DNA of 64,000 nucleotides from Allolobophora icterica (Eukaryota > Annelida > Clitellata > Crassiclitellata > Lumbricidae): assembly GCA_963556255.1 (NCBI GenBank), contig OY744610.1:16006039-16070038 (forward strand). The letters are read 5' to 3'. The number at the start of each line of letters is the position of its first letter. The first letter of the stretch is position 1. Below are positions 22,600 through 33,544 of the stretch, in pieces. Below the pieces are notes generated by a model. The model was not told where the DNA came from. It saw only the letters and a program-made list of their open reading frames with translations, and did not search any database. Position numbers and translations under genes: made by a program.

Positions 22600-23690
22600 C
22601 GAGAATTTTTCTAGGCCTGCCGAGGTAACTGTTCTTCTCTCTGATTTTATTTGCTCCTTTTTTTATATTTGACCGAGGAAAACTACGCCATGATTGGAAG
22701 ATGATCAGATAAGTCTGACAAGATAATGGAGGCCATCAACAACCTAGGCCAATTTGTAGAGAATAAATGAGCAATTAACGTTTTGGATGATTGAGTTGAT
22801 CTGGTAGGCTTGGTAATCGTTGGAAGAAAGTGATGAGCAATGAGGCTATTATTAAAAACGTTCGGTTCATAATGATCGTTAGCTTTCAACAAGTCTATAT
22901 TAAAGTGCCCAGTTAGAATTATGTCTCTTGATTTTGATTCGATGTGTAGAATCAGTTTGTCAAATTCCTGTAAGAATACATCTAATCCCTGACCAGGAGG
23001 CCTGTAGATAACCCCAGCCACCAGCTCACTGCATTTTAATTTAATCTTAAGAAAAAGGTATTCGAATGTTGCGAGGTCGGGGTCATCTTTGAGTGGAACA
23101 AGAATTTGAAGATTTCGCTGATTACTTATAAATAATGCTATTCCGCCACCTCTCCCACCTTTTCTAGCCTTCCCAACAAATTTGTAGGCTATTCAGGAAT
23201 GTGTATGGTATCTAGGAGGTTTTCCTCTAACCATGTTTCTGTGACAGCAATAATATCTGGATGGATTCTATTAATTATGTCTGAAATTTCCGCAATTTTA
23301 TATATGATACTTCTACAATTAATAATTATGAATAATTGTTAAATTCATATTACTCATTGGATCTTTTGATAAACGCTGCTGGAGTCTATCTAACGAGATA
23401 TAGTCACTTGACCAAGTTTCAGTGCCAAATAAATTGCGATCAGGGTCTATATCATCAATATTAAATGATGTTTCACTCTCAGGCTCATGGGATAGGACCT
23501 CAAGTTCAAGCTCCTGCAAGCCCCTCGAAACAATTCCAGTATCACTATCCGCGGTATTTACATCTTCTTCTGAAGTAAATGAGGAGCCGTCGTCCGTATC
23601 TTCATTCGGCACAACTCTGGTACCTGTCCCATCGGAACCCTGATTCAGAGCCAGCACATCATCTGAATCAATAGCTTTAGCATAACAGAG
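22600..23690 (-). pseudogene. LINE2 ORF2, N-terminal region and endonuclease, broken
   Basis: The N-terminal stretch (about 23690-23320) includes FNIDDIDPDRNLFG and WSSDYISLDRLQQRL. A frameshift near 23320-23340 precedes INCRSIIYKIAEI and VTETWLEENLLD, the endonuclease start. A stop follows near 23190. The later part (23021-22683) contains GVIYRPPGQGLDVF, LTGHFNIDLL and LSDLSDHLPIM. In GHFN the catalytic Asp of GDFN is changed to His. Several frame breaks and this change make the nuclease inactive. Confidence 0.8.
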
Positions 23691-23730
23691 TGAGTAAGCG
23701 AGTATTTCGACCTGAAGATACAAAAAGAAA

Positions 23731-24647
23731 ATGTCTCTGAAGAAAAGCGACTTCATTGTGTGCGCAGGTTGTGGCATGTACGGAGCAAAAGATAGTTTCG
23801 GGGATGAGACCGGCGCCACGTGCATGCAGAGCACGCGAGTGTTTTGCATAGAGATAAGTTTGGAGGAAGTGAAGGAAAGTCTAGAGGAAGAAAAGAAAAG
23901 GTCGGAGGCAGATGGGAAATGCTTGGAGGTTTTGCTGCAGCGCCTCACCGCTTTGGAGCAGACTAGGAAACCTGAAGAGGATTCAATTGGAAAAGGTAGC
24001 GATGAAAAAGAGAGTGTCGATATGGTGCAGGACCCAAAGGTTAGGCCGGCAGAGAAACCAAAGGACAGGCCAACTGAGCAGCTGAAGCAGCAAAAATCAG
24101 CCAAGAGCGCACCCAGGCAAAGGCAACAGAAGGTGGTTTTGTGGGAGATTCCCTAGTAAAGCATGTTGGAAAGAATTTGCAGATGCAGAGTGCAGGGTTC
24201 AGATCCATCTGCAAGCCAGGGGCTCGAATAGAGCAAATGCTCCCAGAAATCAAGCAGAAGGCACAGCTGGAGGATACAGTTATAGTGCAAGTTGGCACAA
24301 ATAACCTCCGAATGGAAGAAAAAGAAGAAATTTTGAGCAGCTATGAAGCAATGATGAAAGGGTCGAAGGAGGACCGACAAGGGGAAGTTGTTGTCATGGG
24401 TAGTTTGCCTAGGCAGGATATCAGTGATGCCCTAGAAGAGAAGAGAGTAGAAATCAATACAAGGCTGAAGGAGATGTGCAAGCAGGAGGAGGTTAGATAT
24501 TGGGAGGTTGACTTCAACCCATGGAGAGGTGGGTACTTGGGGAGAGATGGTCTGCATCTGAATGCTCGAGGTGCAGACATGGTTGCGAGGCAAGTCTTTG
24601 GGATGATGAAGACTTTAAACTTGGTGGGAAGACAGTTAGTGCAGTAA
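23731..24647 (+). pseudogene. LINE3 ORF1, SGNH-type esterase domain, one frameshift
   Basis: The first frame (23731-24156) begins MSLKKSDFIVCAGCGMYGAK, a Cys-rich start, then a charged coiled coil. One frameshift near 24141-24156 leads into GDSLVKHVG (the nucleophile-Ser block), VQVGTNNLRM (the Asn block) and GRDGLHLNARG (the Asp/His block). These are blocks I, III and V of SGNH hydrolases, a domain known from ORF1 of CR1-type LINEs, where it helps retrotransposition. The catalytic residues are kept, but the frame is broken just before the Ser block. Confidence 0.85.
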
Positions 24648-24760
24648 ATGGACTCGCTAACTGTCAAACAAATAAAGATAAAAAGTTACAAAAAACAGAA
24701 GCCAGCAGTAGTGAAGATAGGAGATGCAAGGAAATGGGAAGTAGTAGAATTTAAAAATGT

Positions 24761-25761
24761 ATGTTTGCAAATGTGAGGAGTATAGTAAGTATTACAAAGA
24801 GAGCAGAATTGGAATTGTATGCAGATAAGGAATCACCAGACATAATTGGAATAGCAGAGTCATGGACAAAACCGGAGATCATGGACAGTGAATTAGTTTT
24901 AGATGGATACCAATTATTTAGAATGGATCGTGTTAACCAGAAACCAGTTGGGCATGGGGCTGGAGGAGTTTTGCTGTATGTTAAGAGCAGCAATAATGCA
25001 GTAGAGAGAGGTGATATGAAGAACGAGACCTTCAAAGAAAGTGTCTGGTGTGAAATTCACTTTAAAAAATCTAAGATGCTTGTGGGAGTTTGCTATAGGG
25101 TACCAGATGCCAATGAAGAACATTACCAAGGCTTATGCAAACTACTAGAAATGGCCAATAAGGAAACGTCCTTGATTATGGGGGACTTCAACTACCATAT
25201 TGATTGGGGAAAAATGGAAGGGGAGAGAGAAAAAGATAAGATTTTCATAGATTTTGTTAATGCCAGCTTTATGCAGCAGCATGTCATGGAGCCAACGAGG
25301 GAGACAACATTTTGGACTTAGTGCTAACATCGGATGAAAATATGGTTGAGAATGTGAGTGTTGGGGAGCATTTTAGTACTAGTGATCATCAGGTTGTGAG
25401 ATGGGAATTAGTAATGGAGCATACCCAAGAACTAAAAGCCTATGTGACAAGACCCAACTTCTTTAAGGCAGACTATGAATTAGTTAGGAAGATGCTGAAG
25501 GAAAGGGATTTGGTAAGTGGAATAAAGGGCATGGGAGTGAATGATGCTTGGGAGAAGTTCAGAGAACGTATGAGGGAGATTATCGAAGAAAACATACCGA
25601 AGCACAAAAGAACCAATAAGAAGAGGCCTTGGGTAACACGTGAGGTTCAAAGAAAGAGAAGGGCAAAGCACAAAGCATGGAAGAATTTACAGAAGTTGAA
25701 GAAGGAAACAAAGAAGGGACTGGATTTGGATCAAGAGAGTGTTGCCAGACTTGAGAAGTGA
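24761..25761 (+). pseudogene. LINE3 ORF2, endonuclease and linker, broken
   Basis: 24761-25321 reads NVRSIVSITKRAELEL (catalytic Asn), IGIAESWTKPEI (Glu), VGVCYRVP and IMGDFNYHIDW (Asp/Asn). A frameshift at about 25312-25321 leads to MDLVLTS and FSTSDHQVVRWEL, the Asp/His end of the domain. The linker continues with KRPWVTREVQRKRRAKHKAW and stops at 25761. A degraded continuation runs to the SINE at 25967. Confidence 0.85.
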
Positions 25762-25966
25762 AGAAACAAGTGTGTGAATAAAAGAAATAGCTGCAATAAT
25801 GCAAACAAGAAAGCAATACAAAACTTTGAACAGAAGTTATCGAGGAATGTAAAATAGGATAGTAAGAGTTTCTACAACTATGTCAGAAGTAAGCAGAAGA
25901 GGAAAGACAGGATTGGGCCATTGAAAAAAGAAGAAGGAGTGGGAGAAGTTATAGTGGATGATGTGG

Positions 25967-26195
25967 GGCGTGGTGGCTCAGTGGTAAGTTCGGCGCCTTG
26001 CGACCGGACGGTTGCAGGTTCGAATCCCACTCTAGCCGCTGCGTACGGACCTTGGGCAAGTCCTTCACTCACAATTGCTCGTGGCGCTTCGGCGTGAAAA
26101 TTCCGGCACAGTATCAAATGCTGTAGTCGGGAGCGCCTCTGAGTAGTAGTTGACTTCGAGAGGCGCTATAGAAATATCCGGAATAAATAAATAAA
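25967..26195 (+). mobile_element. tRNA-derived SINE, copy 1, inserted in LINE3
   Basis: ATGTGG flanks the copy at 25961-25966 and 26196-26201. The head GGCGTGGTGGCTCAGTGG and GGTTCGAATCC form A and B boxes of a Pol III promoter. The tail has a 9-base-pair hairpin, AGCGCCTCT...AGAGGCGCT, followed by AAATA-type repeats. Taking out the SINE and one ATGTGG rejoins the LINE3 frame as VDDVEAAKVLNKYF. Confidence 0.92.
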
Positions 26196-26197
26196 AT

Positions 26198-26990
26198 GTG
26201 GAAGCTGCTAAAGTACTCAATAAATATTTCAGCTCAGTGTTTACTTTAGAAGAATTAGGAAATGTACCTGAGCCCAAACAAATATTTGTAGATTGTGGCG
26301 AGAAGGGATTAACACAGGTACTGTTTACTAAGGAAAATGTGGTGGAGCAACTGAAACGACTAAAAACCGCCAAGAGTCCGGGCATAGATGAACTCCATCC
26401 AAAATTTTTACATGAAGTGAGGGAGGAAATTGGAGAGGCATTAGCCCAGATCTTCAATAAATCAATGCAGACTGGAGATGTACCACGGGAATGGAAGGAT
26501 GCACTCATAGTGCCACTGTTTAAAAAGGGAAATAGAAGTGAACCAGGTTACTACAGACCCGTCAGTTTAACCAGTGTGGTGTGCAAGGTCATGGAAAGAA
26601 TTATCAAGGATAACATAGTGAAACATTTGAATGAGCATGATATTATAAAGGGCAGTCAACATGGATTTACCAAAGGTCGTTCGTGTTTGACAAATCTGTT
26701 GGAGTTCTTTGACGAGGTCTATGAGATGATTGACGAGGGAAAACCTGTAGATGGAATTTACTTAGATTTTGCCAAAGCATTTGACAAAGGGAGAGGTTCT
26801 TTGAATTAGCACCGAACAAGGCAACTCGGGGACACAGGTATAAATTATTTAAGAGGCCGAAGGGAACATAAGGGCAGAGATTCTTTAGTGCAAGGGTTGT
26901 AGACCTGTGGAATAGTTTGGACGATAGTACTGTCTCAGTGGACACTATAACAGCTTTTAAGAAGAAGCTAGAAAAATTGGGCTATTAAGC
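26198..26990 (+). pseudogene. LINE3 ORF2, reverse transcriptase with palm deleted
   Basis: 26198-26790 reads KTAKSPGIDELHPKFL, VPLFKKGNRSEPGYYRPVSL, SQHGFTKGRSCLTNLLEFF and IYLDFAKAFDK. The second catalytic block (FADD) and everything up to the C-terminal part is absent. The following 200 bases encode, through a stop, the terminal motif FSARVVDLWNSLDD and TAFKKKLEKLGY. The first Asp (LDFAKAFD) is present, but the enzyme is incomplete. Confidence 0.85.
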
Positions 26991-27032
26991 GTTCGAGGTA
27001 CCACTTAAAACCGTTGTTATGTTATGTTATGT

Positions 27033-27427
27033 TAATAGTTTTCCTAGCTTTATGTGTATTTAGTGAATGAGAGGAGGCGAGCCCGGAGCCCAGATGAGGG
27101 GGAACGCTGGACATACAAGTCACTAAAGATCCAGCCGCACCCATTAGTAAGTACCGTTTAGAGGAGTTCGCGGAAGGTCATTAAGATACAAAGCTGATTA
27201 AAAAAATTCAAGAAACAGCACTTAGGCCTATAAAACGAGCATCACAGTTCACTTATGCAGCCCTACAGATCCTCAAATAAGAGTGAGTAGCCGCAGTGAC
27301 GGATAGAGAGATAATCAAATCAGGCGAAACAAATTTTTTTTTTAGCTAACAATGGAGGCTTCACATTGTAAAATTAAGTAGTAAACAGTGGTTATCAGGC
27401 AGTTCCGCCTAGATCAAATATATATAT
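27033..27427. other. Unassigned stretch between LINE3 and the LTR element
   Basis: No frame or repeat is supported. It ends in a short TATATATA run that served as target of the LTR element. Confidence 0.4.
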
Positions 27428-27904
27428 TGTTGGGAGTTGGCCTTCAGCCATCCCGCCATTATCATCCTCACGTGCACTTACTAACCTTAGTTAAGACGCA
27501 CCTCGTTTGAAGCTAAAAGTAGGATTGTCGTTGGCTATATATAGCAGTGTTCTTGTGTCTACAGGGAGACCGTTTTAGTTAAGTAAGGCGTAAGACGTGC
27601 ACTGGTTGTGTCACGCATTGTAAGTACCCTTTTGTGGTCGTTTTCAGAGAGTGTACCCTACGTGGTCGCTACTCATGTTTAATTGCCGGTTCTCGAGTTG
27701 TATCTTCCTTTGTGGAGTTTGTGCAGGCGTCTTCTCGGAGAGTCTGTCTTTTGACGTTTCGTTTGTCTTGTATGTGTGAGTATCGTTTCAATTATGTACA
27801 TAGTGTAAATATACGTTTTATCAATATTGCGAAAGTCTTCGTTTTTCTTGTCATTTCTCGTATCATTCTAACTCACATTTCACCTCTAGACTAACAAGCT
27901 AACA
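27428..27904 (+). repeat. 5' LTR
   Basis: Begins TGTTGGGAG and ends GCTAACA (TG...CA). A TATATATA box lies at 27536-27543, probably the Pol II promoter, with transcription starting downstream. The 86-residue frame inside each LTR is not considered a gene. Confidence 0.92.
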
Positions 27905-27906
27905 TA

Positions 27907-27920
27907 TGGGGCCTCGTCCT
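27907..27920 (+). promoter_or_regulatory. Primer-binding site, tRNA-Pro-like
   Basis: TGGGGCCTCGTCC two bases behind the LTR matches the complement of the 3' end of tRNA-Pro at 12 of 13 positions. Confidence 0.65.
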
Positions 27921-28054
27921 TAAAATTCATCGTTTTCCCTTTTGTTTACTTGGAAATTTTGAGCGTAGACTTCGGAAATTTTGAAAAGGCGGAAATTTTG
28001 ATAATTTTGGTCCTAAAGTCGTTTTGTTTGAATTGAGTGGCATAAGTTTCTAAA

Positions 28055-30097
28055 ATGGAAAATTCGCTACCGTTTAAGCCTTTAAAATGTGCAGATATTT
28101 TCGATATGTCTGTCGAAGAGATGAGGGAAAGTTTAAGTGGTTTAGGAGTAAGAATAAAAACTTGGAATGAGGTAGAGCTGCAGAAAATGGTCTGGGTAGC
28201 TCTTGACGAGTTAAACAGGAAAAATTTTGAAATTTGGGCACAGAAGGTTTACGAAGAACGAGTTCGAATTCATGAGCAGAACACCAATCCTAAGAATGTA
28301 GAATTAGTCACGGGCGTAGATATGTCTGTACAAGTGAAGGATGGGCCGACTAAAATGGTCGACGCTGGCTACTTGTCATTCTGTTCGTCTGGCTATGTGT
28401 ATACGCCCACTGGACTTTCTCGCAATATTGTTGTGTTAAGAGATACTGGTTCTTTGCAAAGCTTGGCTAGCAAGGAATTATTGCATGCTAATGAGTTCTG
28501 TTACACCGGTGAGGTTCGCCTTTTTAGAGGTATCTCGGGTGTCACGCTTCGTTTTCCTTTGGTTGAAATTCGAGTTGAGTCTAAATTTGCTAACGGCACT
28601 ATCTTGTGTGGGTTGGTAGACCATTTGCCACCTGGCATTCACGTTCTAATTGGTAACGACTTGGATAGTCCACAAGATGAGATAAATGTGGGAGTGACTA
28701 CACGCGCTCAAGTTAAATTGACCGATTCTGGCTCTTTACCTGTGTCGCATACTCAATCTGTAGAAGATAAGTCTGCTGATATAAATGTGCAGTTAGATGT
28801 GGACTTGAGTGCCTTATTCAAAGAGTCTACTGCAGTGCATGCTGATTTAACCAATGTAGTGTCGCGCGAGACTTTAATTGATATGCAGAAAGCCGATACG
28901 TCTTTGCTTCCCTTGTATCAGCTGGTTGAGCGAAGGGATGGTCAATATATGGAACGCCAATCGTATTCGATTGTTAACGGAATTTTGGTGAGGCAGTGGA
29001 AGGATTTAGATACGCCTGATGATTTAGGGTATACGCAAATTGTTGTTCCTACGCAGTCGCGTGCTAAGTTATTGTACGTTGCTCATGATATGCCTGCAAG
29101 TGTGAATGTGTCTGAGTCGCCTAAATTAGAAGAGGTGGTCGCAAATAGTCCTTTGGATTTTGTGCAACGGGATGAATTGCTGGGCATGCTTAGTACGTTT
29201 AAGGGTGTGTTTAGCGATGTACCTGGCAAGACTTCACTTATTGCACACCGTATTGAGTTGATACCTGGTGCACGACCAGTACGGCAGACAGCCTATCGGT
29301 TGCATCCTGAGCGTATGGCACAGGTAGACAAAGAGATTAAAGCTCTAATTGAAGAAGGCATTGTAGAGGAGTCCGAAAGTGCGTGGGCTTCGCCTATTGT
29401 ACTTGTACCTAAATCGGATGGGTCTTTGCGGCTGTGCACAGACTTTCGTAAGTTGAATGCGCTTACGGTAGCCGATCCTGAAAATAAGAAGCAGGTTCAA
29501 TCTTTTAGGGGTTTGCCTGGTTATTACCGCAAATTTCTGCCGCATTACTCTCAGTTAACGTTACCTCTTACTTTGACACTTAAGAAAGGTCACAGGTTTA
29601 CTTGGTCTCCTGAGGCTGAGAATGCATTCATTGATTTGAAGTCTAGGATGGCTTCGCGGCCTATACTTAAACCGCCATATTTTGACAAACCCTTTTATTT
29701 AGCTGTGGATGCTTCGTACTTTTGTTTGGGAGGTTGTCTATTTCAGATAACGGACGAGATTGAACATCCGGTCTGCTACCTGAATCGGAAGTTGAGTTCG
29801 GCGGAAGTACGCTATTCGACCATTGAGAAGGAGGCACTTGCGCTGGTGGTCGGTGTACGCGCGTTCAGCGTGTACTTTGGTTCCGCTCCAGCGGTTGTTT
29901 TTACGGACCATAGTCCACTACAGTTCATAAATCGCATGGCTCCTTCGAATGCGAAACTTTTGCGATGGAGTCTTGAACTCCAACAGTGCTCATTGAACAT
30001 TAAGCATCGGCGTGTTGCCAGACATATTAAGTCGCCCCTCAGTTTAAATGTACGAACTTTTCATATATCTCTACGGACTTATAGATTTTTCTACTAG
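28055..30097 (+). CDS. Deleted gag-pol frame: protease, integrase zinc region, partial RT, RNase H
   Basis: 680 residues open from ATG. Residues 1-90 are a gag-like start. Residue 130 begins the aspartic protease motif (LRDTGS), with IGNDLDS at about 199. Residues 285-349 (LPLYQLVERRDGQY, GILVRQW, IVVPTQSRAKLL, AHDMP) match the zone around the integrase zinc domain, but the second His and the Cys pair are gone. Residues 400-470 are the RT start (PVRQTAYRLHP, SPIVLVPKSDGSLRLCTDF). The palm with its active-site Asp residues is missing, and FRGLPGYYRKFLPHYS follows. RNase H occupies about 550-660 (LAVDASYFCLGG, YSTIEKEALALVVG, FTDHSPLQF). At least three large deletions all keep the frame. Confidence 0.85.
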   Translation: MENSLPFKPLKCADIFDMSVEEMRESLSGLGVRIKTWNEVELQKMVWVALDELNRKNFEIWAQKVYEERVRIHEQNTNPKNVELVTGVDMSVQVKDGPTKMVDAGYLSFCSSGYVYTPTGLSRNIVVLRDTGSLQSLASKELLHANEFCYTGEVRLFRGISGVTLRFPLVEIRVESKFANGTILCGLVDHLPPGIHVLIGNDLDSPQDEINVGVTTRAQVKLTDSGSLPVSHTQSVEDKSADINVQLDVDLSALFKESTAVHADLTNVVSRETLIDMQKADTSLLPLYQLVERRDGQYMERQSYSIVNGILVRQWKDLDTPDDLGYTQIVVPTQSRAKLLYVAHDMPASVNVSESPKLEEVVANSPLDFVQRDELLGMLSTFKGVFSDVPGKTSLIAHRIELIPGARPVRQTAYRLHPERMAQVDKEIKALIEEGIVEESESAWASPIVLVPKSDGSLRLCTDFRKLNALTVADPENKKQVQSFRGLPGYYRKFLPHYSQLTLPLTLTLKKGHRFTWSPEAENAFIDLKSRMASRPILKPPYFDKPFYLAVDASYFCLGGCLFQITDEIEHPVCYLNRKLSSAEVRYSTIEKEALALVVGVRAFSVYFGSAPAVVFTDHSPLQFINRMAPSNAKLLRWSLELQQCSLNIKHRRVARHIKSPLSLNVRTFHISLRTYRFFY

Positions 30098-30193
30098 ACT
30101 GTTGCTTTGATAAACTTTCGATATAGTTTAAATTCATGTACATTTGTAGTTTCTGCATGGTCGGAAACACTTTTAATGTTTCCTCTTTTTCGT

Positions 30194-30205
30194 TGTCGGG
30201 GGGTC
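30194..30205 (+). promoter_or_regulatory. Probable polypurine tract
   Basis: A short G run directly before the 3' LTR is the only candidate for second-strand priming. It is shorter than usual. Confidence 0.45.
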
Positions 30206-30880
<675 letters not shown>

Positions 30881-31639
30881 GGTGTATACACTGTGTATGT
30901 TTACTTAAACAGGGACAGAAGTAAAATGTTAGTTAAATGCTATTGCCAATTAATAATGCAGGGTTGGTTAAATAATTGTAATTCTGCTGTCACTTTCTTA
31001 ACTTGTCCAGATTATCAGTGAACTACTATAAAAATGTTATTAATGGCTAGTCACTACAGTTTGTAAAAGTAAAGTAATTTGTTTACCACAGATAAGCAGC
31101 CTAGTTTGATTAGCCGCCTTCATCCTATGCAGTTGGTATGTAGGGGCCCTAATTAGTGGGAATTAGGTTCCTTCAGGTCTCCCTATTGTTCCCATGTGCC
31201 CATTATTGAGCTTTCACACTGAAATGCAACACGTGTTTTATTAAATGTTCTGATGGACCAATAAACTGCAGGTTATGGTTATGGTTCAACCCGCATAAAC
31301 TTCATGACCGATCGATTACCTGCGTTTTCTACTGGTTCTCATTACAAATAATTTCTACACTCAACTAGCACTCGACCAGCGATACTTTTCGAATGTCCCT
31401 ATGCTCAGTGAACTTCCTCTGATTGAGAAAAGTCACATGGAACTCATCACAGCTATCTTAGGACAACTACTGCGTCGGGTTTTTCATCGCGTCACAGTTG
31501 AGTTCTAAGAAGCACATGAAGACCACTGTGACAATAAACTAACCGTGTAAACCACGAAGAACTTATATTAAAGGCTTGAGATGAAACTACACATCTCTTC
31601 ATAAAAATCTCTTCATCAGCTGTTGGCATTCCATTTAAA
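30881..31639. other. Unassigned stretch
   Basis: No supported reading frame, terminal repeat or RNA gene. Confidence 0.35.
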
Positions 31640-32060
31640 TAACTCATTTTATTTCTTGTAATTCAAAAATTATAAAGGGCCTTAACCCAGTGCCCACCAA
31701 TCAGAGGCGCCCCCAGTGCGAAAGTCCTCGGGAATAAAGGCAAGTTTTAAGACAACGAAAAGCTTTCGCAGGACCACCAGGTAGTACTGCAACGCGGACC
31801 AAAGGAGGAAGCTGATTCCACAATGAAGGGCCAATAATGGCAAAGAAACGAGACTGGGCCATTGCCGTTCTCACTAGGGGAACAAATAAGTAAAGTCATT
31901 CAGGAGAACGAAGAGGGCGAAGGGAACCAGCTGAGTTGGGAAGACGCATGAGTCACAAAGGTATTTAGGAGCAAGTTCCAGGTAAGATAGGCAAATAAGG
32001 ATACGTACATTTAGTTGGATGCGGGTAATAAGAGGAAGTCAATGCAGATTTTACACGTGA
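31640..32060 (-). pseudogene. 3' fragment of an L2/Crack-like LINE (LINE4 family)
   Basis: On the minus strand it reads VPLVRTAMAQSRFFAIIGPS then LWNQLPPLV and AFRCLKTCLYSRGL, matching the C-terminal end of LINE4 (TSMAQHRAFAILGPSLWNDL, RCLKTFLFPRG). It is followed by GGCGCCTCTGA and a TTTATAA end, the 3' tail of that family. The frame has several breaks. Confidence 0.75.
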
Positions 32061-33174
32061 ATGTGGAAATATGGGAGAAGCGTGAGAGACGAAGCTCGTG
32101 AGGATCGATGTAAATTATTTTCGGTAGTAACAAGATCACCAAAAGTAATGCACGTGCACAAATTCAGGCCATCACTACTCAAAGGTGGTGCGAAACAGCA
32201 GAGTGCCGCCCCGATTCCCCTCCCCCTCCGTAAAGCGGCAGGCCTGTCTAGTAGTGTAGTGAAATATTGTCTCTGTTGTGTGTTATAGTAGTTAGTAGTA
32301 GCCTTAGCCATTAGTAGTCTAGTATGGAGCACAGTAGCAGATGCTGCAGATCCGTGTGATTTTCTTACTCGACCTAGTTGTCTAATGGAAAAGCAAAGCA
32401 AACGTCACCCATGTTATCTCTCACGGCGTTGCCATACTGCTTGTGGAGTGGCAATGTCGCATTATCAATTATAATTAATCAAGCGCAATCATTATTTCTA
32501 AAAACTAGGCCTAAATTCATCTATATCAATTTCAAAACTAAGAAATACGGTACCTTGATTGTCACATGAACAGTGAAGATTTACAGTTCACTGAATTATG
32601 ATTTTAAAGTTTCATTGAAATTTCATACGGGAGATAAAGGTTTTGTCGTTTTTCGGGTAATGTGAAATTATGAGTCCGTGGCTAGAGATTATGAGGGACT
32701 TGAGTATTTTCGCGTCATATATGACAGGTTGACGGGATGATACGTCGCTCACGATTTAAACGTAATCGTCGGTTTTGGGGACTTTCTTCATTCATGGGAC
32801 AACGAAGTTTTTAAGGACTATTTACCAGCAATATAGCATTTTCCAGTTTTATGAAGTTGTGTGGACTGTTAGAAGAAATTCTCAAGCACTATTTAAGAAG
32901 AATACAGTATTGCCCTGTATTGCACGTGACTAATCCATGTTTCGGCTAATGAGTCTTCGCCTCGTCTTGGCTCCTCGTCCCCCTCAACCTGCCGTCAGAT
33001 CATGTGCCATAATAAGGGTGTGATGCTGGAAGGAGGGAGGGGGTGAAGAATAGACAGAGGAACAGAGCTAGGACGGAAGGGAGGGTGGGAGGCAGGAAGC
33101 CTGAGACAGACTTACCAAACGTTGTTCTTCTGTCTATGAATGCGTATGTCTGTCTATCTGGCTGACCTGCCGGA
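32061..33174. other. Unassigned stretch
   Basis: Contains short open frames without recognisable motifs and a GGGAGG-rich part near 33030-33100. No terminal repeats were found. Confidence 0.35.
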
Positions 33175-33541
33175 TTGCTCCTGGAACGATTGGGGGAATA
33201 AGAGGGGTGTCCTTTTCCATTAGCAAAAATTATTAGTTCACTTCTTTTGTGGGGGTTTATGCGAAGGTTATTACTATTAGCCCAGGAGGAGATATGGGCG
33301 AATTCTCTCTGAGCGGTATCTATGTGAGAGGAGCCAATAACAAGGAAGGCATCGTCAGCGAATTTAGTGATTAAATTAACTGTATGTTTTGGGTGGAGGT
33401 CTGAAGAATTTGGGGCAAAGAGTACAGGACTGATCGCAGATCCCTGGATGACTCTGGAGTTGATTGTTTTTGTTCTGACTTCTGAGCTATTCCCGTATAT
33501 TTGTGATATGACCTCTGTTTAGAAAGTATTGGTGAAGCCAG
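33175..33541 (-). pseudogene. LINE reverse transcriptase fragment, split by a MITE
   Basis: On the minus strand: NWLHQYFLNRGHITNI, then in another frame SRVIQGSAISPVLF, NSSDLHPKH, KFADDAFLVIGSSHID, REFAHISSWANSNNLRINP. These are the PQGS-like and FADD blocks and the thumb of a LINE family that is distinct from LINE1-4. The FADD Asp residues are kept, but the frame is shifted and the rest is missing. A short continuation lies right of the MITE at 34392-34440. Confidence 0.75.
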
Positions 33542-33544
33542 TTA

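Larger units (their letters stand above)
21177..23700 (-). mobile_element. LINE2, 5' section (CR1-like)
   Basis: On the minus strand it begins at about 23700 with the N-terminal part of ORF2, then the endonuclease, linker and reverse transcriptase up to HRKIKPIT. There the fold-back element interrupts, and the frame continues at 16014 downward. No ORF1 is visible because LINE3 starts immediately to the right in the opposite direction. The family is the same as the LINE at 42280-44221. Confidence 0.85.
23711..27032 (+). mobile_element. CR1/Rex1-like LINE with esterase-type ORF1 (LINE3), internally deleted
   Basis: It starts head to head with LINE2 and contains ORF1 with an SGNH esterase domain, ORF2 endonuclease, part of the reverse transcriptase and the ORF2 C-terminus. 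It ends in a GTTAT repeat near 27010-27030. A SINE is inserted at 25967-26195. The palm of the reverse transcriptase is deleted: the frame goes from YLDFAKAFDK (26785) directly to sequence of the C-terminal end. Confidence 0.85.

Noticed and set aside
25580..25816. Minus-strand frames across LINE3
   Set aside because: They are shadows of the plus-strand endonuclease linker, which has clear family motifs.
27634..27894. 86-residue frame in the 5' LTR, repeated at 30412-30672
   Set aside because: It exists twice only because the LTR does; it starts inside the LTR and has no recognised motif.
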